Below, piece by piece: positions 1 to 8,709 of a stretch of 64,000 nucleotides of DNA (position 1 is the first letter of the stretch; the number at the start of each line of letters is the position of its first letter). The stretch lies in NCBI RefSeq assembly GCF_900091445.1, contig NZ_LT607733.1, forward strand, positions 5,235,001 through 5,299,000, given 5' to 3'. The DNA comes from Micromonospora echinofusca (GTDB taxonomy: Bacteria; Actinomycetota; Actinomycetes; Mycobacteriales; Micromonosporaceae). The translations under genes were made by a program, and so were the position numbers. A model generated the notes under the pieces. That model had not been told where the DNA came from. It saw nothing but the letters and a program-made list of their open reading frames with translations, and searched no databases.

Positions 1-156
1 CGAGGTGCCGGCCTTGTTGATGGTGGCGGCCCCCGGCGACGGGGTGGGCGTGTCCGCGCTGGCGGCGGCCGGCAGCGCGACGGCGATACCGGTGGCGGCG
101 AGCAGCACCGCCGCCCGGCGGGCCGAGATCAGGGCCGGAGCCTTCCGCATCGTCAT
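1..156 (-). CDS. Secreted protein, N-terminal part only
   Basis: This is the first 52 codons of a minus-strand gene that runs off the left edge of the window. The translation begins MTMRKAPALISARRAA and has a charged n-region, a hydrophobic core rich in Ala/Leu/Val and an AxA-type end (AAASA), which together form a Sec signal peptide. A Thr/Pro/Ser-rich stretch follows. The ATG overlaps the stop of the upstream VWA gene as ATGA, so the two are probably translated together. A second ATG two codons in (position 150) is an alternative start. The function cannot be told from this fragment. Confidence 0.7.
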   Translation of the reverse strand, partial: MTMRKAPALISARRAAVLLAATGIAVALPAAASADTPTPSPGAATINKAGTS

Positions 157-1457
157 CGGGTCCTCCAGACCGCTACCCACCAACGGGTCAGCCAACCAAC
201 GATCAACCCACTGAGCAGGCCCGCGAGGGTCAGTACGCCCAGCAGCACCCAGCCCCGGCCGAGACCCGGGCTGTTCGGGGCGGGCGACGCGTCGACCAGG
301 TCGATGGTCAGTTCGAGCGGCATGCCCGGGGCCTGACCGGCACCCGCCTTGGCGGAGAAGGAGTTGCTGACGACCAGGCAGACGACGGTGGGCTCGGGAG
401 CCTTCTCCGTCGAGTCGGAGAAGACGCCGCCCTCGTCGCCGTCCTCCGCCTCGTCCTCGTCGTCGTCCGTCGCCGCCCAGCGCACGCCGGTCGACAGCAC
501 GTCGGTACGACCGCTGCCGGCGTCGTTGCCCCGGACCAGTTCCCGTCCGTCGGTGGCAGTGGCCCGCAGCAGTACGCCGTAGTCCCGGTTCAACGGCCGG
601 TCCAGGCCGATGCTCACCGAGGCCCGCAGCTCCTGCCCCGGCTGGACCGGAATCCGGTACCACCGGTGCTCCTCGAAGCGCTCCCGGTCGGTGTAGACGC
701 CGGGGGTGAGCACGGGCGCCTTGGCGCAGACGTCGGTGCCGGCCACCTTCGCCGGAGTCTTGGCGTGGGTGTCCTTGGCCCGCTGCACGAGCTGCTTGAT
801 CCGCCGGGTCAGGTCGTCCTTGCTCTGCGCCGAGGTGTACGTGCCGCCGGTCGCCGAGGCGATGCAGACAAGCTGCCTGCGTACCTTCTCGTCGGGGATG
901 AGGCCGAGCGTGTCGACCACCAGTTTGGTGCCCTGGGCGGCCAGCTCGCGGGCCACCTCGCAGGGGTCCGGCGGCGCGCAGGTGTCCTCGCCGTCGGTGA
1001 TGAGCACGATGCGCCGGGTGGTCTCGCCGGTGCCGAGGTCCTTGGCCGCCTCGCGCAGGGCCAGCCCGACCGGGGTGAAGCCGGTGGGGCGCAGGGTGGC
1101 GATGGCGTTCTTGGCCTTCACCCGGTCGACGGGGCCGACCGGTACGAGCTGCTGGGTGTCCTGGCAGCCGACCTTCTTGTCGTCGCCGCCGTAGGTGGCG
1201 CCGAGGACGCGGATGCCGAGGTCCGTCGTCTCGGGCAGCGCGTCCACGACGTCGTTGAACGCCTCCTGGGCGACGGCGATGCGGGAGCGCCCGCCGATGT
1301 CCTTGGCGCGCATCGAGCCACTCACGTCGAGCACCAGCTCCACTTTGGGCGGCTCGACGGGTGCGGTCTCGTGCTCGTCGGCGTAGGCGGGAACGCCAAG
1401 TGTCGGGAAGGCCACCAACAGTCCTATGAGGACTATTGGAAGCCGTCGTTTGATCAT
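153..1457 (-). CDS. Secreted, membrane-anchored VWA-domain protein
   Basis: The 434-residue protein has a signal peptide at residues 1-27 (MIKRRLP then a hydrophobic core ending AYA). A von Willebrand A domain follows, with a complete metal-ion (MIDAS) motif DVSGSM near residue 44, a downstream Thr in TGFTPVG and ITDGED. A single C-terminal transmembrane helix at about 395-425 is followed by Arg/Trp-rich residues. The topology suggests an extracellular binding domain tethered to the membrane; the ligand is unknown. An ATG 24 bases upstream (1481) is possible, but the chosen start gives a normal signal peptide. The protein carries an acidic Asp/Glu run around residues 330-345. It is coupled by ATGA to the next secreted gene. 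Confidence 0.8.
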   Translation of the reverse strand: MIKRRLPIVLIGLLVAFPTLGVPAYADEHETAPVEPPKVELVLDVSGSMRAKDIGGRSRIAVAQEAFNDVVDALPETTDLGIRVLGATYGGDDKKVGCQDTQQLVPVGPVDRVKAKNAIATLRPTGFTPVGLALREAAKDLGTGETTRRIVLITDGEDTCAPPDPCEVARELAAQGTKLVVDTLGLIPDEKVRRQLVCIASATGGTYTSAQSKDDLTRRIKQLVQRAKDTHAKTPAKVAGTDVCAKAPVLTPGVYTDRERFEEHRWYRIPVQPGQELRASVSIGLDRPLNRDYGVLLRATATDGRELVRGNDAGSGRTDVLSTGVRWAATDDDEDEAEDGDEGGVFSDSTEKAPEPTVVCLVVSNSFSAKAGAGQAPGMPLELTIDLVDASPAPNSPGLGRGWVLLGVLTLAGLLSGLIVGWLTRWWVAVWRTR

Positions 1458-1518
1458 CACGGCGCCGATCCTAGTGATCATCGTGCTTATGGCCGCCGGG
1501 TGGCGTCACTCCGTCCAC

Positions 1519-1785
1519 TCAGGATGTGTTGGGCTGCGTGCGCTCTTCGGCGTGCCGGGTCTGCCAGGTGCGCAGCGCCTCCTTGATGCGGTGGTTCTCG
1601 GCGCGGGTGAGGTCGAGCTGGCGGGTGCGGTCGCGCAGCTCGTGGGCGAGGCGGCACAGCAGCGCGTCGACCTCGTCGACCCGGTAGCCGCGCCGGCCGA
1701 GCGGCGTACGCGGCAGGGTGACGTCGAGGACCCGGTCGGGGGTGAGCGGGCCGGGCAGGGCGTGGCGGCTGCGGTAGACGGCCAT
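1519..1785 (-). CDS. Small DivIVA-domain protein
   Basis: The 88-residue protein contains the short DivIVA N-terminal signature (LTPDRVLDVTLP ... GYRVDEVDALLCRLA) and a charged helical tail, but no long coiled coil. DivIVA domains bind curved membranes or partner proteins. This minimal version lacks the oligomerising tail of Wag31/DivIVA, so it is not the polar-growth protein. It is the last gene of a four-gene minus-strand operon, and its ATG overlaps the stop of the reductase gene by one base (TGATG). Its role in the operon is unknown. Confidence 0.75.
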   Translation of the reverse strand: MAVYRSRHALPGPLTPDRVLDVTLPRTPLGRRGYRVDEVDALLCRLAHELRDRTRQLDLTRAENHRIKEALRTWQTRHAEERTQPNTS

Positions 1786-2855
1786 CAGGGCACCAGCTCC
1801 GCCGGCAGGTGGATGCGGTCGGCGGGCACCCCGGCGGCGAGCAGCCGCAGCCGCGCGCCGGCGAGCATCGGCGGCGGGCCGCAGACGTACACGTCCTGCT
1901 CGGGGCGGCGGTGACCGAGGGCGATCGTGAGGGCGTCGCCCCGCTCGGCGGGCTCGGCGCCGGGGTCGTGGCTGAAGGCGGGCACGACGGTCAGCCAGTC
2001 GTGGGCACGCTCGAGCTTGTCGAGGGCGGGCGCGTCGTACAGGTCCGCGAAGGTGCGCGCGCCGACGACCAGGGTCACCTGCCGGCTGTCGGGCGCGGCG
2101 GCGACCTGCTCGACCAGGGCACGCAGCGGCGCCAGCCCGGTGCCCCCGGCCACGAGCAGCAGGTCCCGCCGCGCGGACAGGTCCAGGCACAGACCGGCGT
2201 CGCGCGGCGGGCCGAGGTGGAGCAGCTCGCCGGGGCGTACGTCGTGGACGAGGCGGTGGGCGACGGCCCCGGCGGCGACGGCGCGGACGTGCAGCTCGAC
2301 GGTGCCGTCGGGGCGCGGGGCGTTGGCCGGGGAGAGCCAGCGCCAGCGGCCGGGCCGGCGCGGCGTGCAGACCGGGACCGCCTGGCCGGGCCGGTGGGGC
2401 AGGCGCTGCCAGGGGCGTACGGTCAGGATCGCGATCGTGTCGCACGGCCGGTCGTGGCCGATCACCTCGGCGGGGCACCAGGCCGGGCCGTCCTCGGCGC
2501 GGGCGACGGCGCGGCGCACGGCCTCGTCGGCGCGGCGGCCGGCGCGCTCCCAGGCGTCAGGGAGCCGTGGCGTCCACAGTGGCCGGGCGTGCCGGGCGAC
2601 GGCGGCGAGCAGCGCGTCGCCGATCGTGGCGGCGTGCGGCAGCAGGCCAAGCTGGCGGTACGCGCGGCCGAGCACCGCCAGCAGCGCCGCCCGCCCGGCC
2701 GGGTCGTCGCCGCCGACCGTGAGGCGGCCGAGCGCGGCGAAGAGCAGCGGCGCGTCCCGCTCGGGCAGCAGGCCGGGGCGGCGGTCCTCCAGCGTGCACC
2801 AGAAGTCGTCGGCGCCCCGCTCGACGGCTGCCTCCCAGGCGGCCACGATGCTCAC
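1785..2855 (-). CDS. Flavohaemoglobin-like FAD/NAD(P)H oxidoreductase with degenerate globin domain
   Basis: The 356-residue protein resembles a flavohaemoglobin. It has a globin-like N-terminus of about 130 residues, an FAD-binding barrel (LSPAN replaces the usual RxYS motif) and an NAD(P)H domain with GGTGLAP near residue 232 and C-terminal CGPPPML. The globin segment aligns by eye to the Hmp F helix, but the proximal haem histidine is replaced by Tyr66 (AYRQLGLLP instead of KHxSLGI). Haem binding, and hence NO dioxygenase activity, is therefore doubtful. The GTG start overlaps the preceding stop (GTGA), supporting translational coupling. An alternative role is a plain flavin reductase. The fold assignment is fairly sure; the reaction is not. 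Confidence 0.7.
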   Translation of the reverse strand: MSIVAAWEAAVERGADDFWCTLEDRRPGLLPERDAPLLFAALGRLTVGGDDPAGRAALLAVLGRAYRQLGLLPHAATIGDALLAAVARHARPLWTPRLPDAWERAGRRADEAVRRAVARAEDGPAWCPAEVIGHDRPCDTIAILTVRPWQRLPHRPGQAVPVCTPRRPGRWRWLSPANAPRPDGTVELHVRAVAAGAVAHRLVHDVRPGELLHLGPPRDAGLCLDLSARRDLLLVAGGTGLAPLRALVEQVAAAPDSRQVTLVVGARTFADLYDAPALDKLERAHDWLTVVPAFSHDPGAEPAERGDALTIALGHRRPEQDVYVCGPPPMLAGARLRLLAAGVPADRIHLPAELVP

Positions 2856-3145
2856 GCGCCCACCTCCCCGGCGAAGGTCCGGCGGGCGCGGGCGATCCGC
2901 TCGTCGGGCACGTCGAGCGCCCAGAGCACCCCGGCCAGGTAGTCGACGATGCGCCGGTGCTGCTCCTCCGACAGGCCGAACCCGCGCCACGGGTCGGTCG
3001 CCGGCTGGCCGTCGACGGCCGCGGCGAGGCCCGCCGCCAGGTGCGCGCCGAGCCGCTCCAGGTCGACCCCGATGAGGTACGGCGACAGCTCCGCGTCCGC
3101 CACCACGAGCCGCAGCCACCGCCCGACCACCTCCTGCACGCTCAC
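2852..3145 (-). CDS. Truncated-haemoglobin-like protein lacking an obvious proximal His
   Basis: The 97-residue protein matches the pattern of group I truncated haemoglobins: a VVADAELSPYLIGVDLERLGAH segment early, a Gly-containing loop, and a final helix DYLAGVLWALDVPDERI. The F-helix stretch that normally carries the haem-ligating histidine (M-x-x-x-H form) is shortened to PWRGFGLSEEQHRR, so the ligand appears to be missing. It starts at GTG, overlapping the preceding stop as GTGA, and itself overlaps the reductase gene by GTGA. Two ligand-less globin-like genes side by side suggest a non-haem structural or sensory role; this is an inference. Confidence 0.55.
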   Translation of the reverse strand: MSVQEVVGRWLRLVVADAELSPYLIGVDLERLGAHLAAGLAAAVDGQPATDPWRGFGLSEEQHRRIVDYLAGVLWALDVPDERIARARRTFAGEVGA

Positions 3146-3369
3146 GCCCAGCCGCCCTGCTCGACCTGGGCGGCGCTCAGGCCGGCGGCCTCCAGGGTGG
3201 CGCGACCCCAGCGGGCGAGGCGGCAGGGGTACGGGACGCGCTCGCTGCGGCACAGCTCGCCCTGCGGCCAACTCTCGGGGGCGTGGGTGCGTACCGCCTG
3301 GACGGCGATGGCGAGATCCTCGTCGGTGACTGGGGTGAGCACCGGGAAGTCGTCGAGCAGGGTGGGCAT
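3142..3369 (-). CDS. Hypothetical 75-residue protein, first gene of globin operon
   Basis: I do not recognise this family. The small protein begins MPTLLDDFPVLTPVTDEDLA and contains two Cys (LCRSERVPYPC) about ten residues apart, followed by an amphipathic helix ending in GGWA. It is the promoter-proximal gene of the operon, and all four genes overlap by one to four bases, so they are probably made as a stoichiometric set. The 258 bases upstream (3370-3627) are shared with the divergent HTH gene and should hold both promoters. I could not pick out convincing -35/-10 boxes there. Confidence 0.6.
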   Translation of the reverse strand: MPTLLDDFPVLTPVTDEDLAIAVQAVRTHAPESWPQGELCRSERVPYPCRLARWGRATLEAAGLSAAQVEQGGWA

Positions 3370-3627
3370 GCCGGGCTCCTTGGTGTTCAGGGACGGCTTC
3401 GGGCCCCTGTCGACAGGTGGAGTGGCGCCGGGGCGGGCGGGAGCGGAGCTGTGTCGTTCGGGTCGACGCAGCTCCGGAGCCAGCACCCGCCCCGGGCCAT
3501 GCGTCGACCCTTTCCGAGCTGCGGGAAGACCAGAACGACCACGCACTGCACTTGGCCGGTAACTGCGCTGCATCCGCTGCCGGTAAGGTGCACGGTGACC
3601 GATCTCGACATGATCGAAGGCGGCACG

Positions 3628-4653
3628 ATGACACCCGTGCAGCGATGGACCGGCCGTGAGACGAAGGCACTCCGCCACGCGCTCCGCATGAGCATCCGCG
3701 ACTTCGCCGTGCACCTGGGCGTGGCCGAACGGACCGTCTCGAAGTGGGAAGCCGGCGGGGACTGCGTGAACCCCCGCCCCGAGATGCAGGCGGCCCTGGA
3801 CACTGCCCTCGCCCATGCTGCCGACGAGGCGCAACACCGGTTTGCTTCGGCGCTACCTCACGCGAACCCGCCGGCCCCAGGCTCCGGGGACGGACTCGAC
3901 CTTGGAGCCGCCGCGCGCGAGCAGGTCGCGCGGACTCGTCAAGCTCTCGGATTGAGCGTCGGAGACTTCGCCGCCGCGCTGGCCCGGACGCTGACCTGGC
4001 GGCCGACTGGAGACGACGTCACCAACTGGGAGACGAGCACGGTCCCGCCCGGTGACGTGGTCCTCGCGCTGTCCGCGATTCTCGACCCATCCGGCGCAGG
4101 CAACGTGGGTGAGGAGCGGTTCGGAGACCTGATCGCCGTCCACCCAAACCGCTCCGAGTTCTCCACCAGCCTTCCACCCGATCGACTGCTCGGCGGCGCG
4201 AGCACCGTGCGCGCCGTTGGCCTGTCGCTCAACCTCCTGTCGCAGGGTTACCCGGATCGCCGCTGGCACGACCTGGTCGAGGCTGGTGCGCACGTCCGCC
4301 TTCTGTTCCTCAACCCGGCTGGGCAGGCTGTTCAGGCACGCGAGGCGGAGGAAGGCTTTCCGGCGGGGCAGCTGTCTGGGCTGACGAAGCTCAACATTGA
4401 GACGCTGATGCGCGTGCGTGACCGGCTACCCGACGGGCTCCAGGACCGCATGGAACTGGCGGTCTACGACGACACGTTGCGCTTCAACGTGATCCTGGTC
4501 GACGATCTCTGCGTCGCGCAGCCGTACTTGGCGGAGAGCCGAGGGGTCGACTCCCCCGCGTTCGTCGCCAGACGGAGCCAGGCTCGCGGCGGCCTGTATC
4601 CGGTGTTCGAACAGCACTTCGAGACGCAGTGGCGACGGGGGCAGCAGTTGTGA
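3628..4653 (+). CDS. Helix-turn-helix regulator with DUF5919-like C-terminal domain
   Basis: The 341-residue protein has an XRE-type HTH at residues 10-55 (RMSIRDFAVHLGVAERTVSKWEAGG) and a second HTH-like repeat near 105-150 (LGLSVGDFAAALARTLTW). The C-terminal half contains GASTVRAVGLSLNLL, RWHDLVEAGAHVRLLFL and a late ARGGLYPVFEQHF segment, typical of DUF5919, which is distantly phospholipase-D-like. The ATG at 3628 is preceded by a good GAAGG site; an ATG at 3610 is in frame but poorer. The stop overlaps the next gene's GTG (GTGA), so regulator and inositol-phosphatase-like enzyme are coupled. Its ligand and targets are unknown. Confidence 0.75.
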   Translation: MTPVQRWTGRETKALRHALRMSIRDFAVHLGVAERTVSKWEAGGDCVNPRPEMQAALDTALAHAADEAQHRFASALPHANPPAPGSGDGLDLGAAAREQVARTRQALGLSVGDFAAALARTLTWRPTGDDVTNWETSTVPPGDVVLALSAILDPSGAGNVGEERFGDLIAVHPNRSEFSTSLPPDRLLGGASTVRAVGLSLNLLSQGYPDRRWHDLVEAGAHVRLLFLNPAGQAVQAREAEEGFPAGQLSGLTKLNIETLMRVRDRLPDGLQDRMELAVYDDTLRFNVILVDDLCVAQPYLAESRGVDSPAFVARRSQARGGLYPVFEQHFETQWRRGQQL

Positions 4654-5471
4654 GCGACTACGGACCACTGTTGCCTGTTGCGATCCAGGCGGTTGCACGG
4701 GCGGCCGAGGACATGCGGCGTAAGCCACCGGGCGCGCTCACAGCCAAGGGCGACCGCGACATGGCGTCCGCGTTAGACTACGAGATCGAGCGCAGCGTCC
4801 GCGAGCTCCTCCGTGTCGCAACTCCCGACATCGGGTTCCTCGGCGAGGAGGACGGCATCAGCGGGTCGGGAGAGCTGCAATGGGTGCTCGATCCGATCGA
4901 CGGGACGGCCAACTTCGTCCGAGGCATCCCGCTCTGTGCGGTGTCGCTCGGGCTGCTGCACCACGGCGAGGCGGTCCTCGGGGTCATCGAGCTGCCCTTC
5001 CTCGGCAACCGTTACGCCGCCGCCCAGGGCGACGGCGCAACGGTTGACGGCAAGCCGATTCGGGTGAGCCAAACGAGCCGGCTGAGCATGGCGATCGTGG
5101 CGATCGGCGACTACGCCGTGGGTGAAGATGCTGCGGCCAAGAACCGACTTCGACTCGCACTAACTGCACGGCTCGCCGAGTCCGTGCAGCGTGTACGCAT
5201 GACTGGCTCGGCGGCGCTCGACTTGGCCTGGCTAGCCGAAGGCAAGGTCGATGCCGCACTCACGCTATCCAACCGACCCTGGGACATGTCGGCAGGGGTT
5301 GCAATCGCTCGGGAATCAGGTGCCCTGATTGTCGATTGGGACGGCACGAAACATAACGCCCACTCTGCAATCACCTTAGCCACTAACGACACGCTATTAA
5401 CAGACATTCTTGGCTATGTAAATCCGTTAGGACAAGGATCCGACGCAGCTTTGATCAACCCTAAAATGTGA
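4650..5471 (+). CDS. Inositol monophosphatase family phosphatase
   Basis: The 273-residue protein has the metal-binding signatures of the IMPase/SuhB family: GEEDG near residue 67, DPIDGTANFVRG near residue 81 and the late RPWDMSAG motif near residue 210. These proteins hydrolyse phosphate from myo-inositol phosphate, histidinol phosphate or PAP; the substrate is not decidable here. The GTG start overlaps the upstream HTH gene. The last ~45 codons are odd: G+C falls to about one half (28 of 60 bases at 5401-5460) and two rare Leu TTA codons occur (5376 and 5397). That tail suggests a recombination joint inside the gene at the border of the low-GC insert. Confidence 0.85.
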   Translation: MSDYGPLLPVAIQAVARAAEDMRRKPPGALTAKGDRDMASALDYEIERSVRELLRVATPDIGFLGEEDGISGSGELQWVLDPIDGTANFVRGIPLCAVSLGLLHHGEAVLGVIELPFLGNRYAAAQGDGATVDGKPIRVSQTSRLSMAIVAIGDYAVGEDAAAKNRLRLALTARLAESVQRVRMTGSAALDLAWLAEGKVDAALTLSNRPWDMSAGVAIARESGALIVDWDGTKHNAHSAITLATNDTLLTDILGYVNPLGQGSDAALINPKM

Positions 5472-5511
5472 ACCGCAGCGCGTTGAGGCTATCCATATTC
5501 CCATGCGAATT

Positions 5512-8500
5512 TCACGCCCTGCCAACCACTCGATCATACTTTTCCTCTCGATTATCGAAGGCCGCCCGGGTGCCCTCAAGCACATCGATAGACTGCGAGC
5601 CAATTGAGCTCCGAGCAAGTGACCCCGACTCATATGAGAAGGTGCCACTATTCAACGTTGCAACTATCAGCTGATCAGCGTCGCCCACTACAGCCAAATT
5701 CGGATTATGCGTCACTACTATCACCTGACGCCGGTCAACAGCCGCACGAAGAGCCGGGATGAGGAGTTCTCTCACCGTCTGGTTATCTAGATTCTCCTCA
5801 GGCTGGTCCAACAGCAGCGGCTTATCAGATTTATCAATCAACAGGTAAAACATCAGGAGCACAAGGCCCCGCTGGCCAGGCGACAGCTCACTAAGCTCCG
5901 CCCCCGATGATCGAATCACATACTCGCCCTCCAGCCACTTAAGGTCGAACATGGCCAAGAGTAAGTCGGAGGCCGAATAGCTAGCCCGGACCACGGAGGA
6001 CAAGGCACGTCGAGCTCCAGCCCTATTACCCCTCTCTCGACCAATCCGATCTTGCAACTTCAGCAGTGCCGTAAATACTTCCTCGGCAGAGGCAAGGTTC
6101 ACGCCCTCAAGAAGAGACTCCTCATTTGGATTCTCGAAGACTGCGTGGAGATCCGAAAGTCGCTGTTTGTTCACGATGTCGCACCACGAAGCGGTGAAGC
6201 CCTTGATGCGCAGCTCAACGTCAAACTCAAGGCCGACCTGTCTTGCAAGAGAATGCGAGGCGACGTATGCGGTGGCATCCGAATACGCCTCCTTCTGGAT
6301 CGCAAATATCGACATGGCGGCCCTATGAGCTTGAAGAAAACCTTCCCTTAGCTCTCCTCGCGCTCGGTCCTCCGCTTCAGGAATGGCTTTGAGTTCGGCT
6401 GCCAGAGCCTCCGCTCCGCGCAAGCAACCCGGATTCGCCACGTCACCCAAGAGGTAGTCTCGGCGCTGAGTCAAATCGGCCGCCTTTCTCATCAGGTCTT
6501 CCGAGCCTTCCGCCCTTGCCTGTAACTCTTCCTCACATCTCCTAACCTTTTCGTCAATAGTGGCAATGCGCGAGTCGATTCCTTGCTTCGGATCAGAAAT
6601 CCCTCGGCGCGCGTCAGCGATGTTGTTAATCAGTTTGGCACGCCACGCCTCCGACTCTCCACTGTGGTAGACAATGCTGAAAATAGCATCTCCGTCAATA
6701 CCCATCCTTCGCGCCAACTCTTCGGCCGCAGCGCGTGCAGCCTCGAAATGGTCCAGGAATGACGCTTCGAGGCGAGAGATATCGTCGATAGATTCCTCGC
6801 TATTCCGAATCTCTTGCAGGAGCTTTACCTTTTGTCCCCCAAGGGCTAGTCGCTCTTCCCTTAACCCCTCAAGCTCCCTCTGTAGCGCATCGGCACCTGC
6901 GGCCACCTGCAGCTCAGACAATTCCTTTTGGGTTTGATCTACCTGCCGCTCAATCTCATTTACCTGTGAAGACAGTGAGTCAATCCGGGCGGGCAAATGA
7001 AGCGCTTCCAGTTCCGCCTTCCGATCTTCGGAACTCGTGAGCGCTTTAGCAGCCGTCGAAATTTTGGTCCGCGCGATTTGAAGATCCCCATAAGCTCGGA
7101 CCGAGCGCGCCTCCAAAAACTGGCGCAGCGAGGTCGCGTTTCCTCGGTCTTCAGGAGGGATATGACCCAGTACCACGCGCTCAATCTCTGCCTCAAACTG
7201 TCGCTCCTGCTTGCTGTAAGGGTCCGCTAGACACACTCTCTCGATAAGAGATTGAGGGAGGTAATCTACACCGACAGGCGCTCTAGCAGTAAACGGCTCG
7301 TCCAAGGAAGCAACTGCGCTAGTCCCGTCCGCCCAACAAATAGCGCCCTCATAGTGCCTAGCCTCACCATTCTTACGCCGGAATCGTGCTGGCGTAAGGA
7401 AGGAGTAGTCATCATAACGGTCGCTATTTGCCGCAGCGGCTACGATATCAAGAAGAGCAGATTTTCCTTGACCTTTATTACCCAAGATTACAACGAATCC
7501 TGGGTTAAGGTCTACTTCACAATTGAAGAGCCTGTGACTGTCGTCGCCACTGACTTTCGGACGCACCGAAACCTTATCGATTACAGTGGTTGGCCGGGTA
7601 GCTCGTCTTTTCAGGGTAGAGGGACGGTCATCGACAGTCACGCGGTGCCCATATTCCTGAACCGCATGCTGAAGACCCTTGAAGGTAGGGTCTGCGTTTA
7701 TCCACGTGAGCGCGTTCCCCAAGCGATCCTTCTCGTTCGCGTCCTTCCAAGTGTGGGCATCACTGCAGTCCAGAAGTCTGGCGTTCACGCCAGCGCTCGC
7801 TAGGGCCTGCTGCGAACGCCGAAATTCATCTCGATTCCCGGCCGCCGTGAAAACCACATTGGCAGAATTAATTAGCGTCTTCTTTGTAGCGATCGACTGG
7901 TCGTTCCATTTCAGTGCAGCCCATTCAGTTTTCCCTACCGCGATTAGCACTCGATCCGCTAGGGCGCTGTTGTCGCGAACCGACTTAATAGTCTCATTGA
8001 AGGGCACACAGACATTATTGAAGCCTTCAATAATGTCTGAACCGTATCGACTGCGCTCCCCCTCAGGCACCTGACTCTTAATTTTCTGCCCCAGATCCGT
8101 CAGAGCTTCGCGCGTCACAACCTGGCTCCAGGTTTCATACGGGTCCGTATTAGTCAAACGATACGTAGGCCTAAGCGATGCGATCAACTGTCGTTCGATT
8201 ACGCCCACCGAAAGAAGGGGGTCGCAGATGAAATGCAAGTTAATCCGCTTCAGCTTGCCTTCGGTGCCGCCAAAGTTCTCCGTTCTCACCTCGATAACCG
8301 GGAAGACCGCAGCGAGGTTGGGAAACCTGCCGCTGTCGAACTCCGCGCGCACCCGACTATACCCGTCAAGGAACCAATAGTCGTTTATGCCGAGAACTGC
8401 AATCTCTGGTGGAAGCTGCGCCAGTTCGGAGAAAAACCTGTCCCATGGGTCTGCCCCAGAATAGTTTTGACGGAGAGAATCGGGCGTATGGACATGCAAA

Positions 8501-8535
8501 TCCCACTTACGCCATTCCGTGCCGCGGCGATACAT
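5512..8535 (-). CDS. PHP-domain plus ABC/SMC-like ATPase (TrlF-like), probable defence protein
   Basis: The 1007-residue protein begins with a PHP phosphoesterase domain (WDLHVHTP at residues 11-18, further metal ligands in GINDYW and DCSDAHTWKD). An ABC/SMC-type ATPase follows, with Walker A GNKGQGKS near residue 350, coiled coil at roughly 480-720, signature LSPGQRG near 882 and Walker B LLLDQPEEN near 905, then an H-loop VVTHNPN. This PHP-head plus split-ATPase layout is that of TrlF-family proteins, and RecF/SMC-like ATPases fused to nucleases are common in phage defence. The substrate is unknown. G+C is far below that of the neighbours and codon use is much looser, which points to recent transfer. 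No partner gene is tightly linked, so it may act alone. Confidence 0.85.
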   Translation of the reverse strand: MYRRGTEWRKWDLHVHTPDSLRQNYSGADPWDRFFSELAQLPPEIAVLGINDYWFLDGYSRVRAEFDSGRFPNLAAVFPVIEVRTENFGGTEGKLKRINLHFICDPLLSVGVIERQLIASLRPTYRLTNTDPYETWSQVVTREALTDLGQKIKSQVPEGERSRYGSDIIEGFNNVCVPFNETIKSVRDNSALADRVLIAVGKTEWAALKWNDQSIATKKTLINSANVVFTAAGNRDEFRRSQQALASAGVNARLLDCSDAHTWKDANEKDRLGNALTWINADPTFKGLQHAVQEYGHRVTVDDRPSTLKRRATRPTTVIDKVSVRPKVSGDDSHRLFNCEVDLNPGFVVILGNKGQGKSALLDIVAAAANSDRYDDYSFLTPARFRRKNGEARHYEGAICWADGTSAVASLDEPFTARAPVGVDYLPQSLIERVCLADPYSKQERQFEAEIERVVLGHIPPEDRGNATSLRQFLEARSVRAYGDLQIARTKISTAAKALTSSEDRKAELEALHLPARIDSLSSQVNEIERQVDQTQKELSELQVAAGADALQRELEGLREERLALGGQKVKLLQEIRNSEESIDDISRLEASFLDHFEAARAAAEELARRMGIDGDAIFSIVYHSGESEAWRAKLINNIADARRGISDPKQGIDSRIATIDEKVRRCEEELQARAEGSEDLMRKAADLTQRRDYLLGDVANPGCLRGAEALAAELKAIPEAEDRARGELREGFLQAHRAAMSIFAIQKEAYSDATAYVASHSLARQVGLEFDVELRIKGFTASWCDIVNKQRLSDLHAVFENPNEESLLEGVNLASAEEVFTALLKLQDRIGRERGNRAGARRALSSVVRASYSASDLLLAMFDLKWLEGEYVIRSSGAELSELSPGQRGLVLLMFYLLIDKSDKPLLLDQPEENLDNQTVRELLIPALRAAVDRRQVIVVTHNPNLAVVGDADQLIVATLNSGTFSYESGSLARSSIGSQSIDVLEGTRAAFDNREEKYDRVVGRA

Positions 8536-8709
8536 CCGTTACGCCCCTTCCTCAACGGACAACACTCAAACGGGTCGTGCTGACGTTCACGGTAAGTCCG
8601 CGAGTTCCTTCCCATTGGAAGGTTGCCATTCGACATACAGCCAACACAGCCGCCGATTACTAAGAGTTCCAGATAGAGCTAGCAGGCCGCCCGGTCTGAC
8701 GCTATACAT

